A stretch of DNA of 64,000 nucleotides from NCBI RefSeq assembly GCF_000309385.1, contig NZ_JH976537.1:3518498-3582497 (forward strand), written 5' to 3'. This document shows, in pieces, positions 52,135 through 61,897 of the stretch (the first letter of the stretch is position 1; each line of letters begins with the position of its first letter). The notes under the pieces are model-generated. The model saw only the letters and a list, made by a program, of their open reading frames with translations, was not told the DNA's origin and did not search any database. This stretch comes from Nodosilinea nodulosa PCC 7104. GTDB taxonomy: Bacteria > Cyanobacteriota > Cyanobacteriia > Phormidesmidales > Phormidesmidaceae. A program made the translations under genes and the position numbers.

Positions 52135-53940
52135 CTTTAGCTCCCGGTTCGCTCATTTCTAAGGTGGTTCGTCAGATACGGGCCCCAGCAGGGTGTAAAT
52201 ACTTACCGGGAAGTTGAGAGCCTTTAAGATCTGCTGCTGTAAAGGCGTCAGCTCCGTCAGATGGGCATAGGTCTGCCCTCGTGCATTCACCATGACTAGA
52301 GTAATGTCGCGAAAACTGGCCAACAGTAATTCGGCTGTCGGACGTGCCGTCGCCCGCTTGGGATTACCGATATATAGCCCTGAGAGGGTTTCTTGGTGAC
52401 CAGCTAAGGCTTGACGCATCTGAAACTCCACCAGCGTTAACAGCCGCAACCCCATCGAGAGTAAGCGAATTAATCCCTTGATATGGTCTTCACGCTGTAA
52501 GTACATCGGGGAGAGGGAGAGGGGATGCCCTTTGAGTCGGCTAAAGCTGTGCTCCACCAGATATTCTTGGCGGTAGACCGTCACGGCTTGAGGCAACGAT
52601 AATGCCGCTGCGGGATGATTGGTGACATAGACCCGCCAGCCCAAGGTTTGCATCTGCTGGTTGATGGCCTCAGTTTCTAGGGTGCCATTCACCTGGAATC
52701 GACGGTGCTCCACCATCCGAGCCGGGCGGTCCCGGTAGCGACGCACAGCGTGTTGCTCCACCTGTTGTGAGTAGGTGAGTTGAACGTAGGCCTTGACCCG
52801 GTAGCGGGTGAGAATCGCCTCGGCGGCTTGCGCTAAGGCGACCTCATCGGGAAAGGCTTTCTGGCCGCGCCCCGATTGGTTGAGCGCCGCTAAGGCCGTC
52901 TGGGCGTGCTCAAGTCGAGCTTGGAAGGCCTGCTGGGCGGATTGAGCATAAGCCAAGGAGTACACGACCAATTGCCGCTCTGACCACGTCCAGGTGTGTC
53001 CGTCCCATTCTCCTGTGCGGGTCTGGGTCTGCTCATAGCCTCGGGCAATCAGCGCGGTGTGACCGTCGGCATAGTCGTAGTGAATCTCCTGCAACTCAAC
53101 GGCCCCTTGCTCCACTGGGTCTAGGTAGGCCCGCATCGCCTCCGCCTTGAGTTGAGTCCCACCGAGCGGACAGAGATAGTAATCGCCTGTGGCCTGGAGA
53201 AAGCAACGGGTCGCTAGACTGGCCATCTTGCTGTCACCCACGTAGAGCAACCCAGACTGACTGAGGGTCTGACGCACCTGCCCGATGGCCGGAATGTAGA
53301 GCGGGTCGTCGGCGCGCTGCCCGGAGACAATCTCGGTCGCTATCGGTAGCCCCAGCGGATCTAGCGTCGCCAGCATCAGCTTCAGTTGGGGCAGGTCGGG
53401 GCGATGGTCTTTGCTATGGCCATATTGGAACAGCCCTGACTCATTGACCGTCCAATCCCCGCTGACGCTGGTACTATCCAGACGCAGCCGTTTGGGGTGC
53501 AGGTCATACACCTGAATCTGACGCTGATTCAACGCCGGTTCAAACAACGCCCATTGGGCATCATCACTGAGATATCGCAACACGCTTTCTAGGCGGTCGT
53601 CACTCAGGTCAAGGGCGCGAACCGGTTGCTGCAAGCCCTGTTGCAAGGTTTCCTGATGTCGCTCTACCCAGGCCTGCACGGGGTTTAACCGGTGATCCGC
53701 TTGGGACAAAATGTGGCTCAGCCAAACTATCACCACATGGCCTAAGCTGAGCCCCTGCCAGTTCCCATGGGTCGGAAAGTAGTCGTCGAGCAGGGGTTGC
53801 ACGTCCATCCGCTGCAGTTGGGCCAGCAACAGGGGAATATCGTCAACCCGTTCGGTGATAACGGTTAGGGAGGTATCCATAGCCCAAACCTAACCCAATT
53901 GGCTGACCTCATTTAAAAATGAGCGAACCGTGAGCTTTAG
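52135..53940. mobile_element. Intact IS1634-type insertion sequence with 6-bp target duplication
   Basis: Element 52141-53934 (1794 bp), inverted repeats CTCCCGGTTCGCTCATTT and, at the other end, CTCACGGTTCGCTCATTT (one mismatch in 18). CTTTAG flanks it on both sides (52135-52140 and 53935-53940). One intact transposase is encoded. It lies between the panE-like and the ada/ogt-like genes without breaking either. Confidence 0.9.
52159..53880 (-). CDS. IS1634-family transposase, intact
   Basis: 573 residues. DDE residues: D in RLRLDSTSVSG (about 153), D in LYVGDSKMAS (about 217), E in EYLVEHSFSRLKG (about 460). The large insertion between the second D and the E is typical of this IS4-like group. 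No internal stop or frameshift. The gene nearly fills the element, ending 19 bp from one terminus and starting about 54 bp from the other. It is likely active, given the clean target duplication and intact frame. Confidence 0.9.
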   Translation of the reverse strand: MDTSLTVITERVDDIPLLLAQLQRMDVQPLLDDYFPTHGNWQGLSLGHVVIVWLSHILSQADHRLNPVQAWVERHQETLQQGLQQPVRALDLSDDRLESVLRYLSDDAQWALFEPALNQRQIQVYDLHPKRLRLDSTSVSGDWTVNESGLFQYGHSKDHRPDLPQLKLMLATLDPLGLPIATEIVSGQRADDPLYIPAIGQVRQTLSQSGLLYVGDSKMASLATRCFLQATGDYYLCPLGGTQLKAEAMRAYLDPVEQGAVELQEIHYDYADGHTALIARGYEQTQTRTGEWDGHTWTWSERQLVVYSLAYAQSAQQAFQARLEHAQTALAALNQSGRGQKAFPDEVALAQAAEAILTRYRVKAYVQLTYSQQVEQHAVRRYRDRPARMVEHRRFQVNGTLETEAINQQMQTLGWRVYVTNHPAAALSLPQAVTVYRQEYLVEHSFSRLKGHPLSLSPMYLQREDHIKGLIRLLSMGLRLLTLVEFQMRQALAGHQETLSGLYIGNPKRATARPTAELLLASFRDITLVMVNARGQTYAHLTELTPLQQQILKALNFPVSIYTLLGPVSDEPP

Positions 53941-54024
53941 GACTGGGCCGCAAGAAACGGGTGGCAAGGCTTTTGGGCTGTCGGTAGATTGGGGACTGTA
54001 GTTGAATTGGGCAATGCTGATCCC

Positions 54025-54924
54025 ATGAAGCCTTTGACGGAAGCTGTACCGGACAACGATGAGACCTACAGGCAAATTGCTGAGGCGATCGCATTTTTGC
54101 GCCAAAACCATCTAGAACAGCCTGATTTGGCCACCGTAGCCCGCCATGTGCACCTGAGCGAGTACCACTTCCAGCGCCTGTTTACGCAGTGGGCGGGCAT
54201 TAGCCCGAAGCGATTTTTGCAGAATCTGACGGCGGACTATGCCAAGGCCAAAATTGCTGCGACCAAGAGCCTGCTGGAGCTGGCCGATGACGTTGGTCTG
54301 TCGGGGCCGGGGCGTTTGCACGACTTGTTTGTCACCCTGGAGGCAATGTCGCCCGGCGAGTTTAAGGCTGGTGGGGCGGGCCTAGAAATTCGCTACGGCG
54401 TTCACAGCACCCCGTTTGGGCCGTGTCTGCTGGCCCAGACCGCTCGGGGCATTTGCAATCTGCACTTTTTGGAGCAGGCGGACATGGCGGCGGCGGCGCA
54501 TTTGCTAGAGACAGAGTGGCCAGGGGCAACGCTGGTAGCCGATCAAGGGGGCACAGCGGCAGCCTGCGGTTCCCTAAGGGAGCGCTTTGCGAACCCCAGT
54601 TTTGCCGCTGACGCCGCTCACCCTCTGGTGCTAGCGGTCAAAGGCACCAATTTTCAAATTCAGGTGTGGCGGGCGCTGCTGAGAATTCCCCTGGGCGGCC
54701 TGACAACCTACCAGGGCTTAGCAGCGGCGATCGGTCGCCCCACGGCGGCGCGGGCGGTGGGCAACGCCGTCGGGCGCAACCCGGTGGGCTACCTGATTCC
54801 CTGCCATCGGGTGATTCGGGAATCGGGCGAGTGGGGCGGCTACCGCTGGGGGCTGGAGCGCAAGACGCTGCTGCTGGGCTGGGAAGCGGGTCAGCAGCAG
54901 CGCCAAGGGCAGGCGTCACTATGA
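54025..54924 (+). CDS. AraC-HTH / O6-alkylguanine-DNA alkyltransferase fusion (Ada-like)
   Basis: 299 residues from the ATG at 54025; a TTG at 53989 is less likely. The N-terminal AraC-type HTH (LATVARHVHLSEYHFQRLFTQWAGISPKRFL, about 29-60) is followed by the alkyltransferase domain, with catalytic Cys in LIPCHRVIRESGEWGGYRWG (about 258-277). Unlike E. coli Ada there is no N-terminal Zn/Cys phosphotriester-repair domain. It repairs O6-methylguanine and may also regulate transcription. The stop overlaps the start of the next gene (ATGA). The IS1634-type element ends 90 bp upstream, possibly separating the gene from its original promoter. Confidence 0.85.
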   Translation: MKPLTEAVPDNDETYRQIAEAIAFLRQNHLEQPDLATVARHVHLSEYHFQRLFTQWAGISPKRFLQNLTADYAKAKIAATKSLLELADDVGLSGPGRLHDLFVTLEAMSPGEFKAGGAGLEIRYGVHSTPFGPCLLAQTARGICNLHFLEQADMAAAAHLLETEWPGATLVADQGGTAAACGSLRERFANPSFAADAAHPLVLAVKGTNFQIQVWRALLRIPLGGLTTYQGLAAAIGRPTAARAVGNAVGRNPVGYLIPCHRVIRESGEWGGYRWGLERKTLLLGWEAGQQQRQGQASL

Positions 54925-55805
54925 GAAAAACAGATATGGCGGAATTTTTGCTGCTGGCGGCGCTGTGGGGCGGATCATTTTTATTCATGCGCGTGGCGGC
55001 GCCGGTGTTTGGCCCGCTGTGGCTGATTGCCATGCGCGTGGTATTGGCGGGGTTTGCCCTGCTGCCTCTCGTTGTGCACCTGAAACTGGGGCCGCAGCTG
55101 CGTCGCCACTGGCGATCGCTCCTGGTGGTGGGCGGCATTAATTCTGCCATTCCCTTCGTGCTGCTGGCCTACGCTTCCCTATCGCTACCGGCGGGGTTTA
55201 CGTCCATTTTGAATGGCACAGCGCCCCTATTCGGTACGGTGATCGCCGCGGTGTGGCTTCAGGAGCAAGTGACCCCGCTTCGCAAGATCGGCTTTGGGCT
55301 GGGCTTCGTCGGAGTCGTGGTGCTGGTGGGGTGGCGGGGGATTGATCCGACCCCGGGGTTTGGCCTGGCGGTGGCGGCGGGGTTGTTAGCGGCATTGATG
55401 TATGCGATCGCGGCTCCCTACGTTCGGCAAAACCTGGCGGGGGTGTCGTCGCTGACCGTAACCACAGGCAGCCAGCTGGGAGCCACCCTGTGGCTGCTGC
55501 CGGCCCTGCCCTTCACCGTGCCGCACCAAATGCCCACGCCAATAGCGGCCACGGCGGTAGTGGCCCTGGCGCTGCTGTCAACCACCTGCGCCTATCTGCT
55601 CTATTTTCGGCTGATTCAAAACGTAGGCTCTACCAAGGCCCTGACGGTGGGCTACCTGATTCCGTTATTTGCCATGCTCTGGGGCGCCATACTGCTGGCT
55701 GAGCCGATCACGCTGTCGATGGTGGTGGGGTGTGGCCTGATTTTGCTGGGCACCGCGATCGCCAACGACCTATTTAGAACTCTCATGCAGGGCAGAGCTG
55801 CTTAA
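54921..55805 (+). CDS. EamA/DMT-family transporter
   Basis: 294 residues, translationally coupled to the ada/ogt-like gene by a 4-nt overlap. Ten predicted membrane helices in two EamA repeats; the first begins LLLAALWGGSFLFMRVA and the second contains LLAALMYAIAAPYVR. Likely exports metabolites or takes up small molecules; the substrate is not evident. Pairing with a DNA-alkyl repair gene is curious but may be accidental. Confidence 0.85.
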   Translation: MRKTDMAEFLLLAALWGGSFLFMRVAAPVFGPLWLIAMRVVLAGFALLPLVVHLKLGPQLRRHWRSLLVVGGINSAIPFVLLAYASLSLPAGFTSILNGTAPLFGTVIAAVWLQEQVTPLRKIGFGLGFVGVVVLVGWRGIDPTPGFGLAVAAGLLAALMYAIAAPYVRQNLAGVSSLTVTTGSQLGATLWLLPALPFTVPHQMPTPIAATAVVALALLSTTCAYLLYFRLIQNVGSTKALTVGYLIPLFAMLWGAILLAEPITLSMVVGCGLILLGTAIANDLFRTLMQGRAA

Positions 55806-55859
55806 GCCATTCGCCACCAGCCCCGGCAGCCAGGAGCCTATCTGACCCCGGGCGGCGTG

Positions 55860-56612
55860 TTATTCCGCCGCCTCGCCCGACTCGGCCACTTTGGGGGCGG
55901 TATCCACCGACTCAGCAATGGTTTCAGCGGCGGCTTCAGCAGCTTTTTGACGCTCCTCGCGCTTTTTGCGATCGGCGATCAGCATGTCTTTCATCACTTC
56001 CTGGGCCTGGGCGAACTTCTCCAGGTTGCTGCGGTAGAGCTCAACGTCTTTTTGCAGCTTGTCGGGAGAGATGCTGAGTTTGTCGGCCAGGTCTTTGAAC
56101 AACGCTTCAACGGCGTCTTTTTCTTTGAGCGCCTCGGCAGGGGCCACGGCCTCAACCAGAGTATAGAGGCCGATGCCAAAGGGGCGGCTGTACTTAAATT
56201 TTTCTTTGTTGGCCACCGAGGCCAGCGTGCCCCGCAGGCCCTCGCCACCGTGCTCTAGGTTTTCAAACTGGCCTTTCAGGTCGTCAAGGGACATCCCGCT
56301 GACTGAGTTTTTGACCGCATCGGCATCGCCCCGGTAGTGCTCGGGGGTGCTGTTGATGGAGCGACACAGGGCATTGAAGATGGAGGCTTTGTCGTTCTCG
56401 GGCTGGTAACCCTCCATGAAGCGATCGAAGGTGGTGACGATGCCCAGGGCGTAGATGGGGTCGTAGGCAAAGTCAACGTTGACCGAGAGCAGATGCATTT
56501 CTACCATCAGCTCGTCTACCACGCGCCGGTAGATGGAGTTGATGGGACGAGTGTGGTGGGAGTAAAAGTCGCGCTTGGCGTCAGATACCGTGCGTACAGA
56601 AGCGTTGTTCAC
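55860..56612 (-). CDS. thf1: Thylakoid formation protein Thf1/Psb29
   Basis: 250 residues. The N-terminus RTVSDAKRDFYSHHTRPINSIYRRVVDELMVEMHLLSVN is highly conserved in the Thf1 family; a helical C-terminus with alanine-rich tail follows. In cyanobacteria it associates with FtsH proteases and takes part in photosystem II biogenesis and repair; in plants it is needed for thylakoid organisation. Convergent with the transporter gene. Confidence 0.95.
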   Translation of the reverse strand: MNNASVRTVSDAKRDFYSHHTRPINSIYRRVVDELMVEMHLLSVNVDFAYDPIYALGIVTTFDRFMEGYQPENDKASIFNALCRSINSTPEHYRGDADAVKNSVSGMSLDDLKGQFENLEHGGEGLRGTLASVANKEKFKYSRPFGIGLYTLVEAVAPAEALKEKDAVEALFKDLADKLSISPDKLQKDVELYRSNLEKFAQAQEVMKDMLIADRKKREERQKAAEAAAETIAESVDTAPKVAESGEAAE

Positions 56613-56754
56613 AGCCTAGGGTTCAAATATTACAGTTCTTATATTGTCTCGTGTGACTGTGCCTTTGCCAACCTACCGCCTTGAAGGTGGGGATCGTGGT
56701 GCGTGGTGCGTTCGTGGGGAGTGGGGTATTCCCTTCCCGTGGCCCCGTACTCCT

Positions 56755-57750
56755 TCATCGTCCCAGCTTCTTGCGCACTTTGGCGGCGGTGCGCTGTAAC
56801 CAGAGACCGGCCAAGCGAGGTTTAGTGAGGTCGGGGATATCGGCGCTGTGCTTGGCGCGGTAATCAAAAAAGTGGTTGATTTCGGTCAGGATCACCGCCA
56901 GCCGGGGCAGCAGGGCAGCGGCACGGTAGGGTTCGAGATCGGCTGGGGACATGGCCAGGGGGTTGGTGGTTTGCAGGGCGGCGAGAATGCGATCGCAGTC
57001 GTACCCCGCTGAATAAACCCCAACCTTGTAGCAGTTAAACCCCGGATCTAAATAGTCCGCCAGCGCCCCGTTGACGCTGGTAAACACCTGGCAGCCGCAG
57101 GCCATTGCCTCCATGGGCGGCAGGCCAAACCCCTCGCTCACGCGGCTCAGCGCCCAGTACTCTGCGGAGTCGTAGAGAAAGATTTTGCTGCGGTTGAACA
57201 AAATCGACAGATCATCGACAAACCCGGTCAGAGTCACCACGTTGCAGCAGGGCTCCAGGGCCGGTACAAGCTGGTTCAGCAGATAGCTCGACGACTTGCG
57301 CACCTGCACCAGCACGTCGATATCCCTAGGCTGCTGCCGGTTGGTAAACTCGGGTGAAATGTGATTGGGCAGGTGAAATATCAATCCACTGGGCCGCTTC
57401 TGGCCCCAGTAGCCCATCGAGTTGCGGCTGACCGTGATAATCGGAATATCACCCGGCAGGCTAAACCCGTAGCCGCTGCTGTGGGCGTGATAGACCACCG
57501 GGTAGCCCCGCAGCCGCTTGACCAAACGGGGGATGTGAAAGCCCCAGCTGATCACAAAAATGCTGTTGTCCAGGTTGGCCTGCTGGAGCAAGTCATCTAA
57601 AAAGAGGGTGTCGGGTTCGCGCTGGTCGTAGGTGACCACTTCGGCAGAGCAAATCTGCTGGGCCAGTCTCAGGGTCTTGAGTTCGGCAAACAGCCCGCCG
57701 CAGTGGAAACGCTTGCCGGTGCCAGGGACCAGAAAATAGAGGTGACGCAT
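56755..57750 (-). CDS. GT4-like glycosyltransferase
   Basis: 331 residues. The C-terminal half contains SRVSEGFGLPPMEAMACGCQVFTS (about 203-226), which gives the EX7E-like motif of GT4 enzymes, with nucleotide-sugar binding. The N-terminal half is less regular. It probably adds a sugar to a lipid or polysaccharide; acceptor unknown. No other glycan genes lie close by. Confidence 0.75.
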   Translation of the reverse strand: MRHLYFLVPGTGKRFHCGGLFAELKTLRLAQQICSAEVVTYDQREPDTLFLDDLLQQANLDNSIFVISWGFHIPRLVKRLRGYPVVYHAHSSGYGFSLPGDIPIITVSRNSMGYWGQKRPSGLIFHLPNHISPEFTNRQQPRDIDVLVQVRKSSSYLLNQLVPALEPCCNVVTLTGFVDDLSILFNRSKIFLYDSAEYWALSRVSEGFGLPPMEAMACGCQVFTSVNGALADYLDPGFNCYKVGVYSAGYDCDRILAALQTTNPLAMSPADLEPYRAAALLPRLAVILTEINHFFDYRAKHSADIPDLTKPRLAGLWLQRTAAKVRKKLGR

Positions 57751-57784
57751 CGATGTAACCCTGGATGATTAAAGTCCTGGAATT

Positions 57785-58690
57785 CTAAACGGCTTTGGCG
57801 CAGCTAAACTCACCCACCTCCCGCAGAGCGTCTAAAAAGGCGTAGAGCGCTGGGGTGTGCAGGGCGTCTTTGAGAATGGTGGCCCCGATTGGGCGGGAGA
57901 TCGGGAACGGTAGCGAGCAGATCTGCACCTCAGGCGGCACTGGCTGGGCGGCCAGACGAGGCAGAATGGCGAGGCCCAATCCCTGCTGCACCATCGCTAC
58001 CATGGAGGAGTCGTGGCGAATGCAGTAGGCAATCTCCAACGGATGTTCTTGAGCACCCAGCACGGTGCGAATGCGCAGGCCGCAGCTGCTGTGGCTGGAG
58101 CCGATGATCGGCATTTTGCGCATCTCATCGACGCTGAGGGTGCCGGTGATGGGGCGATAGCTGGGAGGCAGCAGGGCCACGTAGTCGTCATCAAAAATCG
58201 GCAGGGTTTCTACATCGTCGCCGTCGATGGTTTCGGCGACGCAGAGGTCAACTTTGCCTTTGACCAGGGCCTGCTTGAGCTGGTGCAGCTCATCCATTTC
58301 GTGGACGCTGATGGCGATCGCCGGATACCGACGGTGCAGCCGCGCGATCGCCCCCGGCAGCACGTGGGTCGCCACGCTGCGAAAGGAGGCAATCCGCAGG
58401 GTGCCCCCCTGCACCCCGCGAGCCTGGTTGGCCTCGCTGGCAATGGTGTCGAGCAGGCCCAGCATGGCGCGGGCGTGGGCGGTAATGCGATCGCCCACCG
58501 GGGTCAGCCGCGCCCCGTGGCGACCGCGCTGCAGGAGGGTAATGCCCAGCTCGTCTTCCAGGGTGGCGATGGCGTGGCTGACGGTGGACTGGGTGACATC
58601 GAGCTGAAGGGCGGCTTCGCTGAAGTTGCCGCAGTCTGCGATCGCCACCAGCGCGCGTAGCTGAGAAAGCTTGATTTTGCTGAGGTTCAT
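57785..58690 (-). CDS. LysR-family transcriptional regulator
   Basis: 301 residues. N-terminal winged HTH: LRALVAIADCGNFSEAALQLDVTQSTVSHAIATLEDELG (about 11-49). The C-terminal periplasmic-binding-like effector domain (GTLRIASFRSVATHVLPGAIARL onward) follows. Cyanobacterial members include NdhR/CcmR, NtcB and CmpR; this one is not assigned. The divergent gene at 59003 is a possible target. Confidence 0.9.
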   Translation of the reverse strand: MNLSKIKLSQLRALVAIADCGNFSEAALQLDVTQSTVSHAIATLEDELGITLLQRGRHGARLTPVGDRITAHARAMLGLLDTIASEANQARGVQGGTLRIASFRSVATHVLPGAIARLHRRYPAIAISVHEMDELHQLKQALVKGKVDLCVAETIDGDDVETLPIFDDDYVALLPPSYRPITGTLSVDEMRKMPIIGSSHSSCGLRIRTVLGAQEHPLEIAYCIRHDSSMVAMVQQGLGLAILPRLAAQPVPPEVQICSLPFPISRPIGATILKDALHTPALYAFLDALREVGEFSCAKAV

Positions 58691-59002
58691 CGCTATTACA
58701 ACCCCCTAAATGCTGATTTCAAGGCTAAGGGCTGAGGCCATAGCTAGCCTATCGATTTTTTGCATAGAACCCATTCACGTCATGCTTTGTTACATTTCTG
58801 CGGCTCGCGTAGATTGTGTATATCGACGAAAGCAGCCCAGCAATCACTGCTCCACAGCAAGGGTTCACAAACCCGCTAATCAGCTTCAGCACTGTCATGC
58901 GTTACGGCTCGGCAAGGTCCCTCAAGGGTCCACTGAGTTTGCTGCCTCAGCGTCGTCTGCTTCAACTCTGGAGCAATATTTTAACCCTAGGGAGGCAATG
59001 CC
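58691..59002. promoter_or_regulatory. Divergent promoter region
   Basis: About 310 bp between the LysR gene (leftward) and the small gene at 59003 (rightward); LysR regulators often bind such regions. GGGAGG lies 11 bases before the ATG at 59003. No gene is supported. Confidence 0.45.
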
Positions 59003-59326
59003 ATGGACACTACCCGCAATCCCAACCGCGATCTGCAACAGCAGCGTCAGCGCCTAGAAGCCCTGGTGCAACCCACCCTAGGCGCTCGTATCGATTCCAG
59101 TCCCAGTCACAACGGCCCCATCTACAGCGGTCTAGGACGGGCCATCAAACAATTAGGAGATAAAACCATGAGATTCTTTACCGGTCAAAACGAACTTCGC
59201 ATTTGGCAGCGCAGCCGCAACGGTCAACCGCTCTGGTTTGCCCACGACCCGGTGACTAACCGCACTCGCTCGTTTTACTCCGAGCAAGACGTGCGCACCT
59301 GGCTCGACCAGCGCTACTACGAATAG
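59003..59326 (+). CDS. Small hypothetical protein
   Basis: 107 residues, with GGGAGG a short distance before the ATG. The N-terminal half is Gln/Arg-rich and helical. The C-terminal half (NELRIWQRSRNGQPLWFAHDPVTNRTRSFYSEQDVRTWLDQRYY) has a compact beta-hairpin/helix look, with a possible internal start at MRFFTG (residue 56). It resembles small cyanobacterial proteins of unknown function. A strong terminator follows. Confidence 0.65.
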   Translation: MDTTRNPNRDLQQQRQRLEALVQPTLGARIDSSPSHNGPIYSGLGRAIKQLGDKTMRFFTGQNELRIWQRSRNGQPLWFAHDPVTNRTRSFYSEQDVRTWLDQRYYE

Positions 59327-59400
59327 GTTGGGCTGGCGCTTGCGATCGCTGCGCACAGCATGAACCACAGCGATCGTGAACAGATTCTTTCCACACCCCA

Positions 59401-59430
59401 GGGCAGCAGGTCAAACTTGCTGCCCTTTTT
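59401..59430 (+). terminator. Intrinsic terminator
   Basis: GGGCAGCA (59401-59408) and TGCTGCCC (59418-59425) form the stem, then TTTTT. It ends the 59003 gene. Confidence 0.85.
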
Positions 59431-59574
59431 ACGAACATTTTTGAGCTCAACCCTGAGCCTGAATGGCAGAATCTCGAATGAAACCAGGTCTTCAGGCGGG
59501 GTAAACGGCGTCTGCCCCGACCAGTCGGGGGTTGTGCAACCAAGACTCGGGACTGGTTCTGCCCCAAACACCCC

Positions 59575-61068
59575 CTAAGCGAAATCGTGGGCAAGAATGG
59601 CCTGACCGCGGCGGTAAAGCTCTTCGGCGTAGCCCGTCCAGGTGCCCTGACCCCAGTAGCGAAAGCAGCTAGTTTGCAGCAGCAGGTTGTGAATCAGGGC
59701 GTTGCGGTAGCGATACTGCCGCTCTAGCGTATCGCCCTGCTCGCTCTGGCGCTGCATAGTCTGGTGAAACTGGGCGCTCAGGCGCTGCATCGGGTCGAGC
59801 ACGTTGTCGTAGCCCTGCACCCAGCTGCGATCGCCCGTCCAGGAGCCACCCTCCATCGAGAAGCTCTGGTCTTCGGCGTGGATGGAGGCGATCGCATTCG
59901 CCACCGCCTCGGTTCCGGTCGCATCCCCCATCGCTGCCCACAGTCGGCTCTGCCCCACCGCCTGACAGGTGGGGAATGTCTCCGGCCTGCACCCCGCCGC
60001 CGCCAGCAGCTCCAGGTATTCGGTGCCGTTAAAGCCCACGACACCCCGCTGGCCGCCGCCCTGGTCGCGCATTTCGTACCACGATCGCATGAAGGCGCTG
60101 GGGAACTCGTTCATCATCACGCCGCCGTTTTCGCCGTCGCTGATCTGGCTGACCAGCGGCGGCACGGCGGCATCGCCAAGGACAACTTTGCCCAGGGTTT
60201 TGGCTTCCCAGTAGGGCTGCATTTGGCCCACCAGCTTGGTGTCAGAGCCCTGGGTTTTGACCAGCACCACGATCTCTTCTACCTCGCCCTGAGAATTGCG
60301 GGCCACCAGGCGGTGGGGCAGGTGGGGCTGCGATAGCCCATGCCCCTCTAGCGATTCCACCGTGTGCTCCTGCACCAGCATCCAGCGGTAGCCGCAGTCT
60401 TTGAGCGTTTTGACAAAGGCGTAGAGCACGTCGGGGTGGTTGGGCAGGTGCATCTCCGGCGGCGAAAAGCCCCGCACCCGAGCCAGGGCCTCGGGGCCAA
60501 ACAGGGCGGCAAAGTGGTGCTGCCAGGCGCGAATGTGCAGCTTGAGATCGGGCACCGGAGTTGAAGGTACCACCGCATGGCCCCAGCAGGTGCCCAGCCA
60601 CTCCACGTAGGGCTGGTAGGCGGAGTCGCAGGCCAAACGGCGCAGCTTGGCCAGAATATCCTGCCGGTCCATCTGCTGCAGGCCCCAGAGCAGAGTACCC
60701 GAGTAGTCGAGCATGACCCGAGGGTTACAGCCCTGGCTCACCAGCTCGGGGATGAAATCACCCAGGCGAGCGTAGCAGTAGGCAAAGGTGCCCGCGTTGT
60801 GGTTGTCCCCCTCGTAGGGATGCTCAAACATGTACTGGAGATGGTTAATCACCTCGCCCGTGGCCCCAGCGGGAATGCTGGGCTGGTGCATGTGCAGGGC
60901 GATCGCGAAGCCCGCCGAAATATCGGCCAAATTCAGGTTGGTGTGGTTCAGAAATACCGGCTCACCGCTGGCCATGACCGCCGCGACATCGGCCTCTCGA
61001 CCCGACAGGGGAGGTAGTCCTTCTTCTAGGGCGGGCCAGTCCATGGGAGAGAGTACAGCACCGGTCAT
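59575..61068 (-). CDS. Glycoside hydrolase family 57 protein
   Basis: 497 residues from the ATG at 61068, with GGAGG five bases upstream; a GTG at 61092 is upstream of that site. The N-terminal region ALHMHQPSIPAG carries the GH57 HQP motif. MLDYSGTLLWGL, GTCWGHAVVPSTP and the motif FSPPEMHLPNHP follow, where the E of PPEM is the likely catalytic nucleophile. It is probably an alpha-glucan-active enzyme, such as an amylopullulanase or branching type. The substrate is not decided; glycogen metabolism is a reasonable guess. Confidence 0.85.
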   Translation of the reverse strand: MTGAVLSPMDWPALEEGLPPLSGREADVAAVMASGEPVFLNHTNLNLADISAGFAIALHMHQPSIPAGATGEVINHLQYMFEHPYEGDNHNAGTFAYCYARLGDFIPELVSQGCNPRVMLDYSGTLLWGLQQMDRQDILAKLRRLACDSAYQPYVEWLGTCWGHAVVPSTPVPDLKLHIRAWQHHFAALFGPEALARVRGFSPPEMHLPNHPDVLYAFVKTLKDCGYRWMLVQEHTVESLEGHGLSQPHLPHRLVARNSQGEVEEIVVLVKTQGSDTKLVGQMQPYWEAKTLGKVVLGDAAVPPLVSQISDGENGGVMMNEFPSAFMRSWYEMRDQGGGQRGVVGFNGTEYLELLAAAGCRPETFPTCQAVGQSRLWAAMGDATGTEAVANAIASIHAEDQSFSMEGGSWTGDRSWVQGYDNVLDPMQRLSAQFHQTMQRQSEQGDTLERQYRYRNALIHNLLLQTSCFRYWGQGTWTGYAEELYRRGQAILAHDFA

Positions 61069-61405
61069 AGGAACCTCCGAGCATGGCACCACCGACTGCC
61101 GCCGGGGAAACCTGTGGTCACTATTTAGTGTTGCACTGACGAGAAGAGTTAACCACGGCTAGTAACATTTCGTGGTCTGCAAGATCGCCCAGGCATACAC
61201 CCGATGCTCGCGGCTAGCCACAGCAATAAAGCAGCTTCTGCAAAAGAGGACATCTCCAGATGGGGGCGCAGGGCCTGCGCCTTGGAGGAGAAACAAAATG
61301 CCCAGGTCTTTTCGTCGTCAGAATTGGCTTTGATAACGTTGGTCACCGTCTCGGAGGGAGGCGATCGCTATGCCATCCAAGATTTCTGTCCAAGCCATAA
61401 ATTGG
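61069..61405. other. Intergenic region upstream of the GH57 gene
   Basis: No supported gene; overlapping frames on both strands are short and unlike known proteins. Presumably holds the GH57 promoter. Confidence 0.4.
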
Positions 61406-61729
61406 CTATTTCCAGGCGCGGTTTTCCAGGTCGCGCACCTGGCGCTCCAGGCGATCGAGGCGGCCGCGCAGCTCATCCATTTCGGCCTGGCGGGGTACAC
61501 CCAGATCTTGCAGCGTATTGCGAAACAGCCGCTGAAACTGATCTTCTAGTGCTCCATTGCCCTCGTTGAGCTGGGCCATCACTTCATCTACCAGAGTTCT
61601 GGCCTGCTCGGGGTTAAACTTGCCTTCCCGCACCCATTCTTCGGTCACGACCTTGACCCGCTCGGCTACCAGGGAAGTTGTTCCCACGCCAATCATCAGC
61701 AACTGACGCAACAGATTATTGGTATCCAT
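61406..61729 (-). CDS. Phasin-like coiled-coil protein
   Basis: 107 residues. N-terminal hydrophobic segment (LLRQLLMIGVGTTSLVAERV), then a region like the phasin/PhaF group (EEWVREGKFNPEQARTLVDEVMAQL), and a C-terminal heptad coiled coil (LRGRLDRLERQVRDLEN). Such proteins coat polyhydroxyalkanoate granules or act as small structural proteins. Whether this host makes PHA is not shown here. Confidence 0.75.
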   Translation of the reverse strand: MDTNNLLRQLLMIGVGTTSLVAERVKVVTEEWVREGKFNPEQARTLVDEVMAQLNEGNGALEDQFQRLFRNTLQDLGVPRQAEMDELRGRLDRLERQVRDLENRAWK

Positions 61730-61897
61730 TCATGTCTCCTTATGGTGTGCGGGGCTCGGTCTGACGAGGCTTGGCCTGGTAGACAGGTCAAAGGCTGCTC
61801 AGCGACTTTTTGGCCACTCGTCTATTTTGTCAGAGATTCCCTAGGCCCAGAGCATTGCCAGAGTATTGAAAGCCGAACCCAGCGCGGCGGGTAGCCC

